Positions 46,916 to 57,700 of a stretch of DNA of 64,000 nucleotides are shown here, piece by piece. How positions within the stretch are numbered: position 1 is the stretch's first letter; every line of letters starts with the position of its first letter. Source of the stretch: Thuidium tamariscinum. Its lineage: Eukaryota > Streptophyta > Bryopsida > Hypnales > Thuidiaceae. The notes beneath the pieces were generated by a model, which saw nothing but the letters and a program-made list of their open reading frames with translations, was not told where the DNA came from and made no database searches. The position numbers were made by a program, and so were the translations under genes. The stretch is taken from positions 20,195,489 to 20,259,488 of the forward strand of contig OX344756.2 in the NCBI GenBank assembly GCA_947034885.2, read 5' to 3'.

Positions 46916-49230
46916 GTCATTCCAAAATGAACCTAGAAAATGTCAGGGTAGCCTTTATGGGAAAAATTGAACAAGAAACATACAATTTCAAGTTTGTAAG
47001 GGAATTTGTCATGGAACATGAATGGTCTATGACATTCCAACTTCTCCAAACTATTTTTGGTCCCCCTTTTACGTTCATTTTCAATTGTATAGGTCATTCC
47101 AAATTCAACGCAAAAAATGACAGGGCATCCTATTTTTCCAAATTAAACAAAATATAGGCAATTTCAAGTTTGTAATCAGTATTTGTCATAGAACACTCAT
47201 GTTCTATGACATTGCAACTTCTCCATTTTTTCTTTATTATCCATGCACGTTGTTTTTGTATTGTATAGGTCATTCCAAAATGAACCCAAGAAATGGCAGG
47301 GTAGCCTTTTTTGGGGAAGTTGAATAAAAAATATACAATTTCAAGTTTGTAAGGGAATTTGTCATGAAACATGAATGGTCTATGACATTCCAACTTCTCC
47401 AAACTGTTTTTGGTCCCCCTTTTACGTTCATTTTCAATTGTATAGGTCATTCCAAATTCAACGCAAAAAATGACAGGGCATCCTATTTTTCTAAATTAAA
47501 CAAAATATAGGCAATTTCAAGTTTGTAATCAGTATTTGTCATAGAACACTCATGTTCTATGACATTGCAACTTCTCCATTTTTTCTTTATTATCCAAGCA
47601 CGTTGTTTTTGTATTGTACGGGTACATCCAAAATGAACCCAAGAAATGGCAGGGTAGCTTTTTTATAGGAAACTAAACCAAAATTAGGCAATTTCAAGTT
47701 TGCAATGAGGATTTGTCATACAACATGAATATTTGATGACATTCAACTTCTTTATCTTTCTTTTGGTCCGTCTTTTATCTCTATTTTAAATTTTATGCGC
47801 AATTTGGAAATTAACCGACAAAATGAGAGGGTCCACTATATTTTTTGACATTTTTGGAACAAATGTACAGGAGTCTCTAATTTGACCTTACAATTGAATT
47901 TTAGAGATATATTCGAAGTTGTACAATGTCTGAGTTCGCCATATTTGATGTGAATTTTCAAACATGCATAAATTCAAACTTGGCAATGCCTACATTAGGT
48001 CTTTCAGGGAATTCAATGAAAATTTTTGAACAGAAGAATATGATTGAGAAATTTGACCATACATTATAGTTCTGGAGATATATTCCAACTATTAGATTTT
48101 TTTTGGCCATTTTCCAACGTGAATTTGGTTGAACCCTTAAAAATGGAATTTTACATTCAATGTGTGTACTTTATGTTTATGGAAATCAATGACAAGTCTT
48201 TCTGGTAAAATTAAATAATTTTACCAAATTGAGCATACAATATAATTTTATAGATATATTCCAAAGTCTACTAAGTTTTGGTTCACCATGTTTGACGTGA
48301 ATTTAGAAACATGCATGAATTTGAACTCGACAATGCCAGTACTGGCTGTCTTAAAGAATTCAATGACATTTTTCGAAGAAAGCATTATGGTTGAGTAAAT
48401 GGACTACAAAACATAATTTAGGAGGTATATTCCAATTTGTACATGTTCTTTTTCCTGTTTTCAACGTCAGTTTCAAAACATCCATGGAAATGGAAGTTCA
48501 ATTACAATGTGTGGACTTCATTTTTTATGGAATTCAATGACATTTCGGAACAAATGTATATGATTTTTTAGCTTACATAATAATTGTAGAGGTACATTGC
48601 AACTTCTACAATTTCTTGGATCGTTGTGTTTGACGGTAATTTTAAAACATCCATGAATTTGAACTTCACAATGCCTGGACAGGGTCTTCTAAGGAATTCC
48701 ATGCTACTTGTTGAAGAGAACAATATGATGTACCAAATTGACCGTACTAGAGAATAATTGTGGATGTATAATATTATTGGTACAATGTTTTGGGCTATTC
48801 TCGATGTCAATTCTGAAGCATCCATGAAATCGAAGTTCACATTGTCTCCACTAATTGGATGTTCATTAGAATTCAATGACATTTTTGGAAGACACTAAAA
48901 TGACTTTGCAAATTCACTGTGGAAAATGAATTTGGAGGTGTATTCATACTTTTACATTTTACTCGGGCTACCCTCAATATGAATTTTAAAACATTTGTAG
49001 AATAAAACTTATAAAAACATTGATTGGCAAGGCTACGCCTTCTTTTGAATGGAATGCAGTTTTTGCACGGAACTAAAATGATTTAGCAAATTGATCGTAC
49101 AATATAATTGTGAAGGTTTATTGTAACTTCTAAAATAATTTTTTTTCATTTGGCTATTGTTCATGTTCATTTAGAAACATCAATTCAATGGGTGAATATT
49201 CGATGTATTACCTTTTTTTAATTGGTACTT
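46916..49230. repeat. ~176-bp satellite array with a 353-bp dimeric higher-order unit
   Basis: The word GTCATTCCAAA (or close variants) starts monomers at 46916, 47093, 47269, 47446 and 47622, spaced 177, 176, 177 and 176 bp. Monomers alternate in type (AAATGAACCC-AGAAATGGCAGGGTAGCC and AAATTCAACGC-AAAAAATGACAGGGCATCC), giving an exact 353-bp dimer. From about 47800 more degenerate monomers continue (GAATTCAATGACATTTTT-like word about every 174 bp, to near 49050). Roughly 13 monomers in total. Short ORFs across it are repeat artefacts. Confidence 0.85.
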
Positions 49231-50669
49231 ATTGACAGCTTAACTCTGCACATGTGTCCATGAATTTCTTTTTTTAAGAAAGAGCACTTAGCAGGACTTG
49301 AATTCCTACATGATTTCTTCAACAATTCAACATGTTAGTGTAATTTAGAAGTTCTGAAAAATTTGGGTTGTTGACAGTTTACCTTCATTAGGGTGTACAA
49401 AAAAGATTAAGGATTCAAGGCTTATATGTAAATTTTTCAGCCTTACGGTTTCTGTGTTTTTCTTCTATGATTTATGGCCATTCGTTACTCCTTATTACTT
49501 CTAAAGTTACGATTAATCTTCATGCTCCAAAGTTTAGCATTCTTAGGCTTCAAAGTTCAGATTTAGGGTTCCAAGATGCACCATGACACGTCATGGTTTG
49601 GTGGGTAGGGTTTAGGGTTTAGGGTTTAGGGTCTAGTAGGATCATGGGAAAGAACTTGGAAGCATCAATACTTTCAAAATATTCATTTTCAATTTCATCT
49701 TTGTTCAGCTTCTAATTTTTGTTACACATCCAAACTTTAAATCCATTTGAACCCAGAGATGTTTTAAATCCCTTAACCCGTAGGAAGATGGACCCTCAAT
49801 CGTCAAAACCCTGAACCCAGGACATTGCAGGTTTTGGATTTCTAAACTTGGACCTAGAATTTTTACGTGATTGGAATGGGGGGGGGGAAATATTGCGGGA
49901 GAAGCCACTCGGTAAAGGCAGTGGAAAGTGCTAGGATTCTCCTAAATGTGGGGCAGAAGTGCTGGAATGGCAGAGGTAGTACTGTAGCTGTCCATGTAGG
50001 GAAGCATCTTCTTTGGACCGTTAAGCAGAATTAGTAAAGTTGACAGCAGAAAGCTGCGAAAGACGCCTTGAATTTGCTTACGAGACACATGTCACTACAG
50101 TGTTGGGACGTGGAGGGATTTTTGAACTTCGGGATTTCGCGCTCTCAATTTCCCGCCTACAATGTATTTTGGCTTGCATGCGTCTTCCCTATCGGGTCCG
50201 TGGACATTGTTTTTCTTCTACATGATTTCGCAGGGGCTCAGTGTCGTCGCTTTGTTCTTGACGTGGTCCCTTTCTGGAGTGAATGCTTGATGCTTTTGTA
50301 GCAGTCCTACACTTTTAGAGCACACAGTGCGCGGTTACTCACAACACATTGTTTCCTTTCAAATCTGCAGGTAATGAGGGGGCTTAGTTGTGATACAGTG
50401 CATAGAGTGTAGGGTTTGTAATGCTTCGTCGCCGACAGAGATTTTACTAGGCAGTATGCATGGCAGTCCTAATCGTAGTCTGTGACATTCTTTGTATTAC
50501 ATATCGTGTCTTTGTTTGGGTCGTTAGGTTCTTATTTGCTCATGGAATGATTGAAGCATGCGATATCAAGTGCACTCTTTTGTGTAGTAGTGAGTTGTGG
50601 AAAGTGGAAACTGAATTCGAAACGTTTAGGAATTCCGGAAAACATGCTGGAAAAGACGGAGGTGGAGGC
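49231..50669. other. spacer upstream of the DUF7869 gene
   Basis: Holds the TTTAGGG tract at 49604-49632. Small open frames at 50.0-50.7 kb could be upstream exons, but none can be linked to the gene by a clear splice frame, so none is called. Confidence 0.45.
49604..49632 (+). repeat. interstitial telomere-type repeat (TTTAGGG orientation)
   Basis: About four units of TTTAGGG on the + strand, opposite in orientation to the CCCTAAA tract at 45.17 kb across the satellite array. Confidence 0.88.
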
Positions 50670-51335
50670 TTATTGTCGATTCGAAGATAATGAATATTGT
50701 AATGTTATATAATATTCTGAGACTTAAGCTTCTATCTTGTGTTTATGAACAAACACAATTATACGTATTTGAGACAAATACTTATTATCGTTGACTCGAC
50801 AATAGCATGTAATGAATGCATCAATTGTTTTGTTCATGCGAAGGTCCTAGTGGATGTGATTGAACTGTGCACATAATTTCTAAATTTTATCTTGAGAGAG
50901 AATAATATTTCGTCTTGGAGGATATCCTCGACTCGACGATATCAGGGACAGGTCATATGTGGAGGACCGTGTTCGTTGGGACTATCTTATAATTGGGTCT
51001 TAAACCGCTAAGTACTTTCTGCCTGACACTATATTAAAACTTCAATTTCACCGAAGATATGAAGAAATGTTCTGACTTTTACATATTTGTGTGCACATCA
51101 TTTTCCTGGTTACCCTCGAGTCGACAATAAGTACTTGACTGCCACTGTATACATGTGATGAAGTGGTTCCCCTCGTGACCTACCTTGCTCTTGTAGTTTC
51201 TTAAGACTAACATTTTCATATTCCATACAATGTTTCTTTATCCAGTATCATCAGGCATGGAAGTGTGTTGCAATCATAGAATTATCTATCACAAAGAGGG
51301 TTTAGTTAAAATCTTTATCATCGAGTCGATGATAT
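50670..51335. repeat. dispersed palindrome cluster 5 (five copies upstream of the DUF7869 gene)
   Basis: 50670-50690, 50785-50804, 50921-50943 (GATATCCTCGA-C-TCGACGATATC), 51110-51130 and 51315-51335 (TTATCATCGA-G-TCGATGATA). The last ends 32 bp before the ATG at 51367. Confidence 0.9.
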
Positions 51336-51366
51336 GTTTTTTCATTTGGAGGTTGTTGTCTGCAGA

Positions 51367-54222
51367 ATGGATTACCATGGCCCTGAGGATTTTGCAAATC
51401 CAGTGGCAACACTACCGCTTGATGTTCGCTTATGCGAGGGACTTCCTCGTTCGAAGTGGGTCATGCAGCCGGTCACACTTCAAGATGAAGACGGAGTGGA
51501 CATTGCGAGGGGAGTCATTCAGAACATTGACCCTGACATGATCTTTGATCAGAATGGAAAATCTCTAAGCGATGACCGTGTTGCTGTTCACATTGCGGAG
51601 TCTTTGAATGAAGAGCTCTTTTCTTCGTCGAATATGTGGTCTATATGCTCTTGGCACATTCGGAATGTGTTTTTATATGACGGTGCTTCTTTGTATGACC
51701 ACGATGAAACACATAAATACAACATGGCTTTGAATCCCAAAAGAGCTCGAAAGGGGTTACGATCGTACGAGACAACTCGTGTGAGAATTGATCCAGAGGT
51801 CCCTCCCAAGAAGCAACTTCTCTTGACTATGGAATCGATCACATCAGTTTCCACAAAAACTTGTTGCAGAGAGATTTGTGTGCAGACTTTTCCTCGTGCA
51901 CAAGTTCAAGCAATACGGACTGAGCTGTATGGTGGTGGTGACTTCAAAGCTCGCAACAAGACTTTGTTGGAGGTGCATAGGCAAATTCACAAAGATGTTA
52001 ATGGCAAAGAGTGGATCACCTTAAAAGAGAGGGAAGTTTGTCCTACGGCGTGGTGGATCATTCATGGAATTGCAAAGTGTACATTCTATAGGTACAAAGA
52101 GAAAGCCAAAACTGGGAAAGAAGCTGATGTGCATGGGAATTTGGGATCCAAAAAGCCACGCATGGAAACTATTCAAGCAACCGCCACACTTCGAAAGTTA
52201 ATAGAGATGGATGCTGATAAGATGCCACACAAAACAAGGACGCTGGAGTCCGGGGAGAAGGTTACTGCCATGGTTCTCCCGTCGTCGTTTCGATGGAGTG
52301 ATCAATTGAAAACAATCAATGAATCCAATGTAAGCTTCAATTTGCCACCCATCTCCTCTAGTGGTTTGAGCAATATTCATCGTAATTAATTTCTCGAATT
52401 CGCTGCAAAGGCGCGTGGAGATACATTTGCTAGATGTGGGTTGTGTGACAAGTACAATCAATTGAGGAGTGCTTGTGTAGGTGAGGAGGCAAAATCTAAG
52501 TGGACAGAATTGAAGAAAACCCATAATCAGGGGCAATTGGCTCATAGGCATTTGTACTACGGACATCGAGACGAATCAGTGAAATTGCCTGATAAAGTGT
52601 TGTGCATTATTCATAACAAGATGGATCATTCGAAGACTGCATCTCCGCACTTCTCTCACAAAACCAAGGTCACTGAATCATTCATGAAAATGCCTGTAGC
52701 GGTAACAGGTATGATTGCTCATGGGCATGGTGATGTGCGATATGCGCACTATGGTTTGGACATTTATCCAACTGATTCAAATCATACTATTGGATCGATT
52801 GCGAGGTTGTTGCGTAATTTGGAAGGAGCACCAAAGAATTCATCGCGCATGTTATTTTCAGTGGAAGATAACCAATCCACCCTTACAAAGGCAGTTCTAG
52901 ATGGAGCAGTAGCTTGCTTGGACTCGCTTCTTCCACCTCCGGATGAGCCACTTCCACCTAAACCTCTTCCCCCTGTTTTAATGTTACAACTGGACAATTG
53001 TTCAGGGGACAACAAGAATCGTTATGTTTTTGGTTTTTGCTCCATGCTTGTACACAAAGGCATTTTTCGGGAGGTGTACATCAACTTCCTCATTGTGGGG
53101 CACACTCATGAAGACATTGATGCTCTTTTTGGTCGATGGAGCTCGAGATTGAAGACAAATAACTATCCAACAATTCCTAGGCTTATGAAGTCTTTTATGG
53201 ATACTGAAGAGCACCCTGTGATTCCTCATCTCATTGAAGAAGTTCCTGACTTCAAGGCGTTTGTGCATGGATACCTCGGCACAGGTGGCGATTTCTTGGA
53301 GGGTCATTCTAGATCCCAACAATTTAAGTTTTTCAAGGATTCTAATGGATGGCCTTTGATGGAGTACAAGAATTTGTGTACAGATGATAAGTGGTTGCCT
53401 GAGGGTGGCAAGGGAATTAGATTGTGGTCCGAGACTGCACACGGCCTTCCCAAAGTGCCAACAGGTAACCCTCGACCTCTAGTTCCTGAACCGATGAAAG
53501 CACTTCAAGACATAAAGAAGGGTTTGAACGGTTTTGTTGCATACTGGAAGAAGATGGCAGATGACGATTATACAGGGGAGTTCAGGCAAAAAAATGGCAC
53601 CTTGGAAGATTATTGGAAAGGCGTTCGAACGGCTCTAGATGCACCTCTTCAGCTTCGTGAGTCATTACTCGATGGATTTTGGCCAGCTTCTAGGATTACC
53701 CCTGATGAGACTGATCGCATGCAAAGAGATGGTACATTGCATGAGGAAGACGCAGAAGATGTGCCATTTGTTGGACGTAGACGTGATCGACTGCGTCCTT
53801 CATTCCGTGTGAACGTTGATACGCACGAAGGTTCTTTTATTGCAGTGCGCCCTGCAGATGGTGATCCTAAACCATTTTGGTTAGCTCGGGCTATTACGGC
53901 TCCAAGTCCAGATCCAGGACATATGCATATGATCAGAATTCAGTATTGGACGCCTGCTTCAAATCGACACATTAATATGGATACGTATGAGGGATGGGAC
54001 ACGAAACAAGGGAATGTGTGGCGTGAAGACACTGTGATCAAGCCAACATGGTCAAATACGGGTTGTATCTTAACGGCTTGGAAGCCTCGTTTCCGAGAAA
54101 ATACTAAGAAACCAAAAGTGTCGATTCCAAATTTACAAATTGGCATCATTAAGGCATCAGTAACAGCCTTTACAATCGAAGAACGCAACGACGAGGCAAA
54201 TGAGTCTATGGAGAAAGAATGA
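51367..54222 (+). pseudogene. DUF7869-type putative transposon protein, one in-frame stop
   Basis: ATG 51367 follows an acceptor-like TGTCTGCAG, so an upstream 5' exon is likely. The frame is 952 codons long and broken only by TAA at 52387-52389 (residue 341); coding character continues in phase (FLEFAAKARGDTFARCGLCDKYN). Features: a C-x2-C pair near residue 357 and H-R-H-L-Y-Y-G-H; then the family core LQLDNCSGDNKNRYVFGF (about 540-557) and FLIVGHTHEDIDALFGRW (about 575-592), whose Asp/Glu/His pattern suggests a metal-dependent RNase H-like site (inference). A C-terminal region rich in W/P follows. It is the likely mobilisation gene of the 20-kb element. The single stop may be decay or recoding. 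Confidence 0.78.
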
Positions 54223-54757
54223 GTATTTTGTAGTTGTAATACTTAGTTATGTAGGTTTTTGTTGTTGAATTTGAAGTAATAGATTACTTTTTGTATTGTA
54301 GTTCCATGTTATGAAAATGATATTTGAGTATATATAATGTACTGCATATAGATATGCCTTTCATTACAAAGATTGTGACTAAAAATAGAGATTGAATTCT
54401 ATTAATAGAAATTATGTTTTGTCATTCGCAAGAGAAAGTTGTGCAAAAAAAATTTCTTGCATACAGTAGTAGTCCATAAATTTGTGAAGGTAAATACCAT
54501 ATTGGAATCTTCAAATGTGTGTTGTAAGATGTAGAAGTTTTCATTTAAAAGAACATGTAAGATTAAAATATTTTGAGGTATTTAATTTAATAATAAAATA
54601 ATTCAGAGAATAAATTTGAATGTTTATGAAGAATTAAGCCACTTATAAAACTAAGAAAAAAATTATAAAATAATTTTTGGGGCATTTTTTAGTCTCAATT
54701 TAATGAAAGTCTCAATTTAATGAAATTTGTTTTTGCCTTAAAATAGAAATGAGACTG
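54223..54757. other. 3' flank of the DUF7869 gene, AT-rich
   Basis: No gene was seen. GTCTCAATTTAATGAAA is repeated twice near 54690-54730, and further TGAGAC/GTCTCA words precede the right terminus. These are probable subterminal repeats. Confidence 0.6.
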
Positions 54758-54788
54758 CAATTTGTCTCATTTTAATGAATAAGGCCTT
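54758..54788 (-). repeat. right terminal inverted repeat
   Basis: The reverse complement begins AAGGCCTTATTCATTA and continues AAATGAGACAAATTG; 28 of 31 bases match the left end. Confidence 0.75.
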
Positions 54789-57700
54789 CTAATTTCCCTT
54801 ACAACTAAACCGGATAGCTATCTGGCCTAGCAGGTCACGCAAGGAAACTTCAGTCAAAATCTAACATAAACTACAACGACGGCCTACTAGATTAGCTTAA
54901 ACTCTGGGCAGAATCCGGGACGGGTGGAATGAGAAGTCGTCACCTTCCCCTCACAATTCCGGTTACCAAAGAACCTGTCAACCGCTTGAACTGGAGTGGT
55001 CTGGAATTATCCAAGACTATGACTCCAAGTGACTGGGACTGTCTTCAGGCACCGGAAATCAGGAACTGATCGCACTGAGGGATCAAGAATCCACCATCAC
55101 ACACAGATTACACTTACATTCCCAAGAATCCGGATAAACCCGGTATCCGGGTACACTCTCGCCCTACCTATTTCTGCAATGCTACAGAATATACCCCAAC
55201 AAGATCATCCATTGGAATACACGCCGCCACCTCAATGTGAATCAGAAGAGCTAATTTGAATTGCACAATGCTAGGAAAACAAGGTATGAAAATGCACCCC
55301 AAAAGAACTAAAAACAAACACCTAAATACTTTACAATCCAAGGGAAACTACAGCCCAAGGAAATCAAAGCTAACTACCAGGGAATGACACCTGTCATTCA
55401 CCTTATCCTTCTCTTCGGTTGACTTCCACTGAAAGCCAAAAACTGCCGAAAAAGGTGGATCTCAGATCCGAAAAAACCAGATTCAATTGAGTCCAAACTA
55501 CCTACTCACCTAAAAGCCACTAGGAAAACGCTTCTTACCCAAAACTTAGGTTTTCAGCCTCTTAACTACTGCTATACCTAATCCTAAATCTACTTTCTTG
55601 ACCACTTCCCTGGAGTCTCTCCTGACTTGGCGGCGCCCTTTCGTGCTGGCTGTTTCCGGGCAGAACCGGAAGTGTTCTTGCGCTTCTTCGCCTGGTTGGA
55701 CTTGGCCTTCAGTTGGGCCTTGATCTTGCGTGTCATAGCCAACTTGGCATCCGGATCAGAATTCGGTTTTGACTCCTCTCCTCTTGATCCAGAGGATTCG
55801 TCATCTTCTTCCTCGGATTCGTCTTCCTTTTCTTCTTCCTCTTCCTTAATCTTGACCGGAACTGCCTTCTTCTTCTGGCTGTCGGTTAACTTGCTCTTGG
55901 ATGGGGAAGGTTTGGGGGATACTATAGGTTTCTTGCTCTGTGGAGTTCCCACACTCCCTTCCCGATGCTGTGATTGGCTCTTGGTCAAGGAAACCGGTGT
56001 CTCCTCCGTTCCGGATTCCAGTATGATGGCTGATTTGGGAGGTGTAGTCATAACCACGTCCTCAGAGGGCTCTCTGGTTTTGTCCTTCGTCACCGGAGTT
56101 GCTGGCTTCCCTTTGGGCAAGGGTGGCTTAGAGGGTGTCACCTCTGTTCCTTTTTCCTTCTCCGGTTTAGTTTTCGGTCGGACGGGCGAACTGACCTCTC
56201 CCATGACTTCCCTCATCTGCCCCAACAACCTCTCCATCTTTACGTTGAAGGAAACTAGGACATTGATCACCTTGTCTCCTAGTTTCCCTGTCCCCTCTAA
56301 GACCTTCTCATCAAAGAGTTTTGCCTTGTTCAAAACCTCTGCCGGAACGCTAATGAATTCTTTAATCCGGTCAAGGGTCTCTACAGACTCCGCTGAGAAC
56401 TTCCGTTTCCGCTCAATTTCCTGCTTTTGCTCACTCAGCTTTGCCTTAAGGGAGAGCAGTTCCTCCATCATCTCCTGATGCTTAGCCTTTCCGGATTTCC
56501 CCTCAGCATCGTCTATCAGGTTCCGGAGCTGCTCTATACATTCACTCTTCGGAATGTCTCCCAACATCTCGCATACCCTTTTCAAGGTTTCTCTTTCTCG
56601 CTCATAACTCTCATGAACTTTCGTGAGCTCCCTTATGATAGACCCTAACGGGTCACTGTTCCAAACAAGGTCCTTCTCCTTTCCCTGTTCTACCTTGACC
56701 CCTGCCTCGCTCTCCTTTTCCGGTTCCGGTTTCCCGAGTAACCCGGAAGGTTCGCCCTCTCTCTCATCTTCCTCTTTCTCATCATCTGAATCCGACTTCA
56801 TCCCATGGGCTAACTTCACCTCTCTCACCGTATACTCCTGTCTTTTAGTTTCCCTCATGCAATCCTGTGAATGATAGAGGTGATAGAGAAAGGGAGAAAT
56901 ACTAGAGGGCTTAGTCTTGCCGATCCCCTTGCACAGCTTTACTACATAATCTCTCAAGGCTATACCCCAGTCTATCTTCCTGTCCCCGCTTAGTGCTCCA
57001 AAGAGGGTATTCCCCAAGGTGAGAGTCATCCGGTTCTCCCTATCCGGACTGAGAATTGGTACCATAAATTCTAACACCCTCCTTTCTCTTGCGTTCTTAC
57101 AATCACTTACAGTGTATCCATCCTTGTTGTGAGGTGCTGCCCGGAACTTACCCACCATGAACTTGTCGGTCCGTGTGGCTCCTCCTTCCCCTTCCTTGGC
57201 GAAACCATACACTTCCCTCCAGATTCCCGCCGTCCATTTGTCCGGAAGTGCCTTAATCGTCTTCTTCCACTCGTTCGACTGTGGATGCAGCAACTCCCGC
57301 ACCATTACTTTGTCCTTGAAGCCCCACGGCCGATCGACCAAGCCAGTGCAGCCCATCTGGCTAAGGTCCTCCAACAGGTCCGCTCGCTCCTCAGCATCCT
57401 CCGGAATCACCGGAACTACACTTCTCAACGAAACCTTGGTGGTGACCTCCTCCTCTGCCTCGCTCCCAGACATGGTTCCCACTCGTGAAACTCCCACAAC
57501 TCTCGGAAAATCCCCAGAAGCCTTACACACCCAACTAACTTACTCGGGTACTCTCGCTATAACCAGAAATCAGGAAACTAGCCTAAGTAGCAGCAGAGCG
57601 CGCGTACAACTCCCAAAACTCAGAGCTCCACAAGCAAACATATGAATGAGGTCTGGAACTCCAAATAACGACCTAAAAAGACTTCACTCGGGTTTACCCC

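Larger units (their letters stand above)
34781..54788. mobile_element. candidate 20,008-bp TIR DNA transposon
   Basis: The two ends are inverted copies (28 of 31 bases identical) starting AAGGCCTTATTCATTA. Extra TGAGAC/GTCTCA words lie just inside both ends (two on the left, four on the right). The block contains the ParB/methyltransferase/phosphatase gene, a DUF7869 gene, all of the TTATC-armed palindromes and the satellite array. Target duplication is unclear: GGCC abuts both ends, or TTGTAA/TTCTAA lies outside. The flanking E-family pieces are in opposite orientations, so a simple insertion into one element does not explain the present flanks. Confidence 0.65.

Noticed and set aside
46927..47450. 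Small ORFs in the 46.9-47.5 kb region
   Set aside because: They follow the satellite monomers and repeat with them.
35259..51335. CRISPR-like array
   Set aside because: Repeats are irregularly spaced (tens to thousands of bp), variable in sequence and lie in introns and exons; there are no uniform spacers and the context is eukaryotic.
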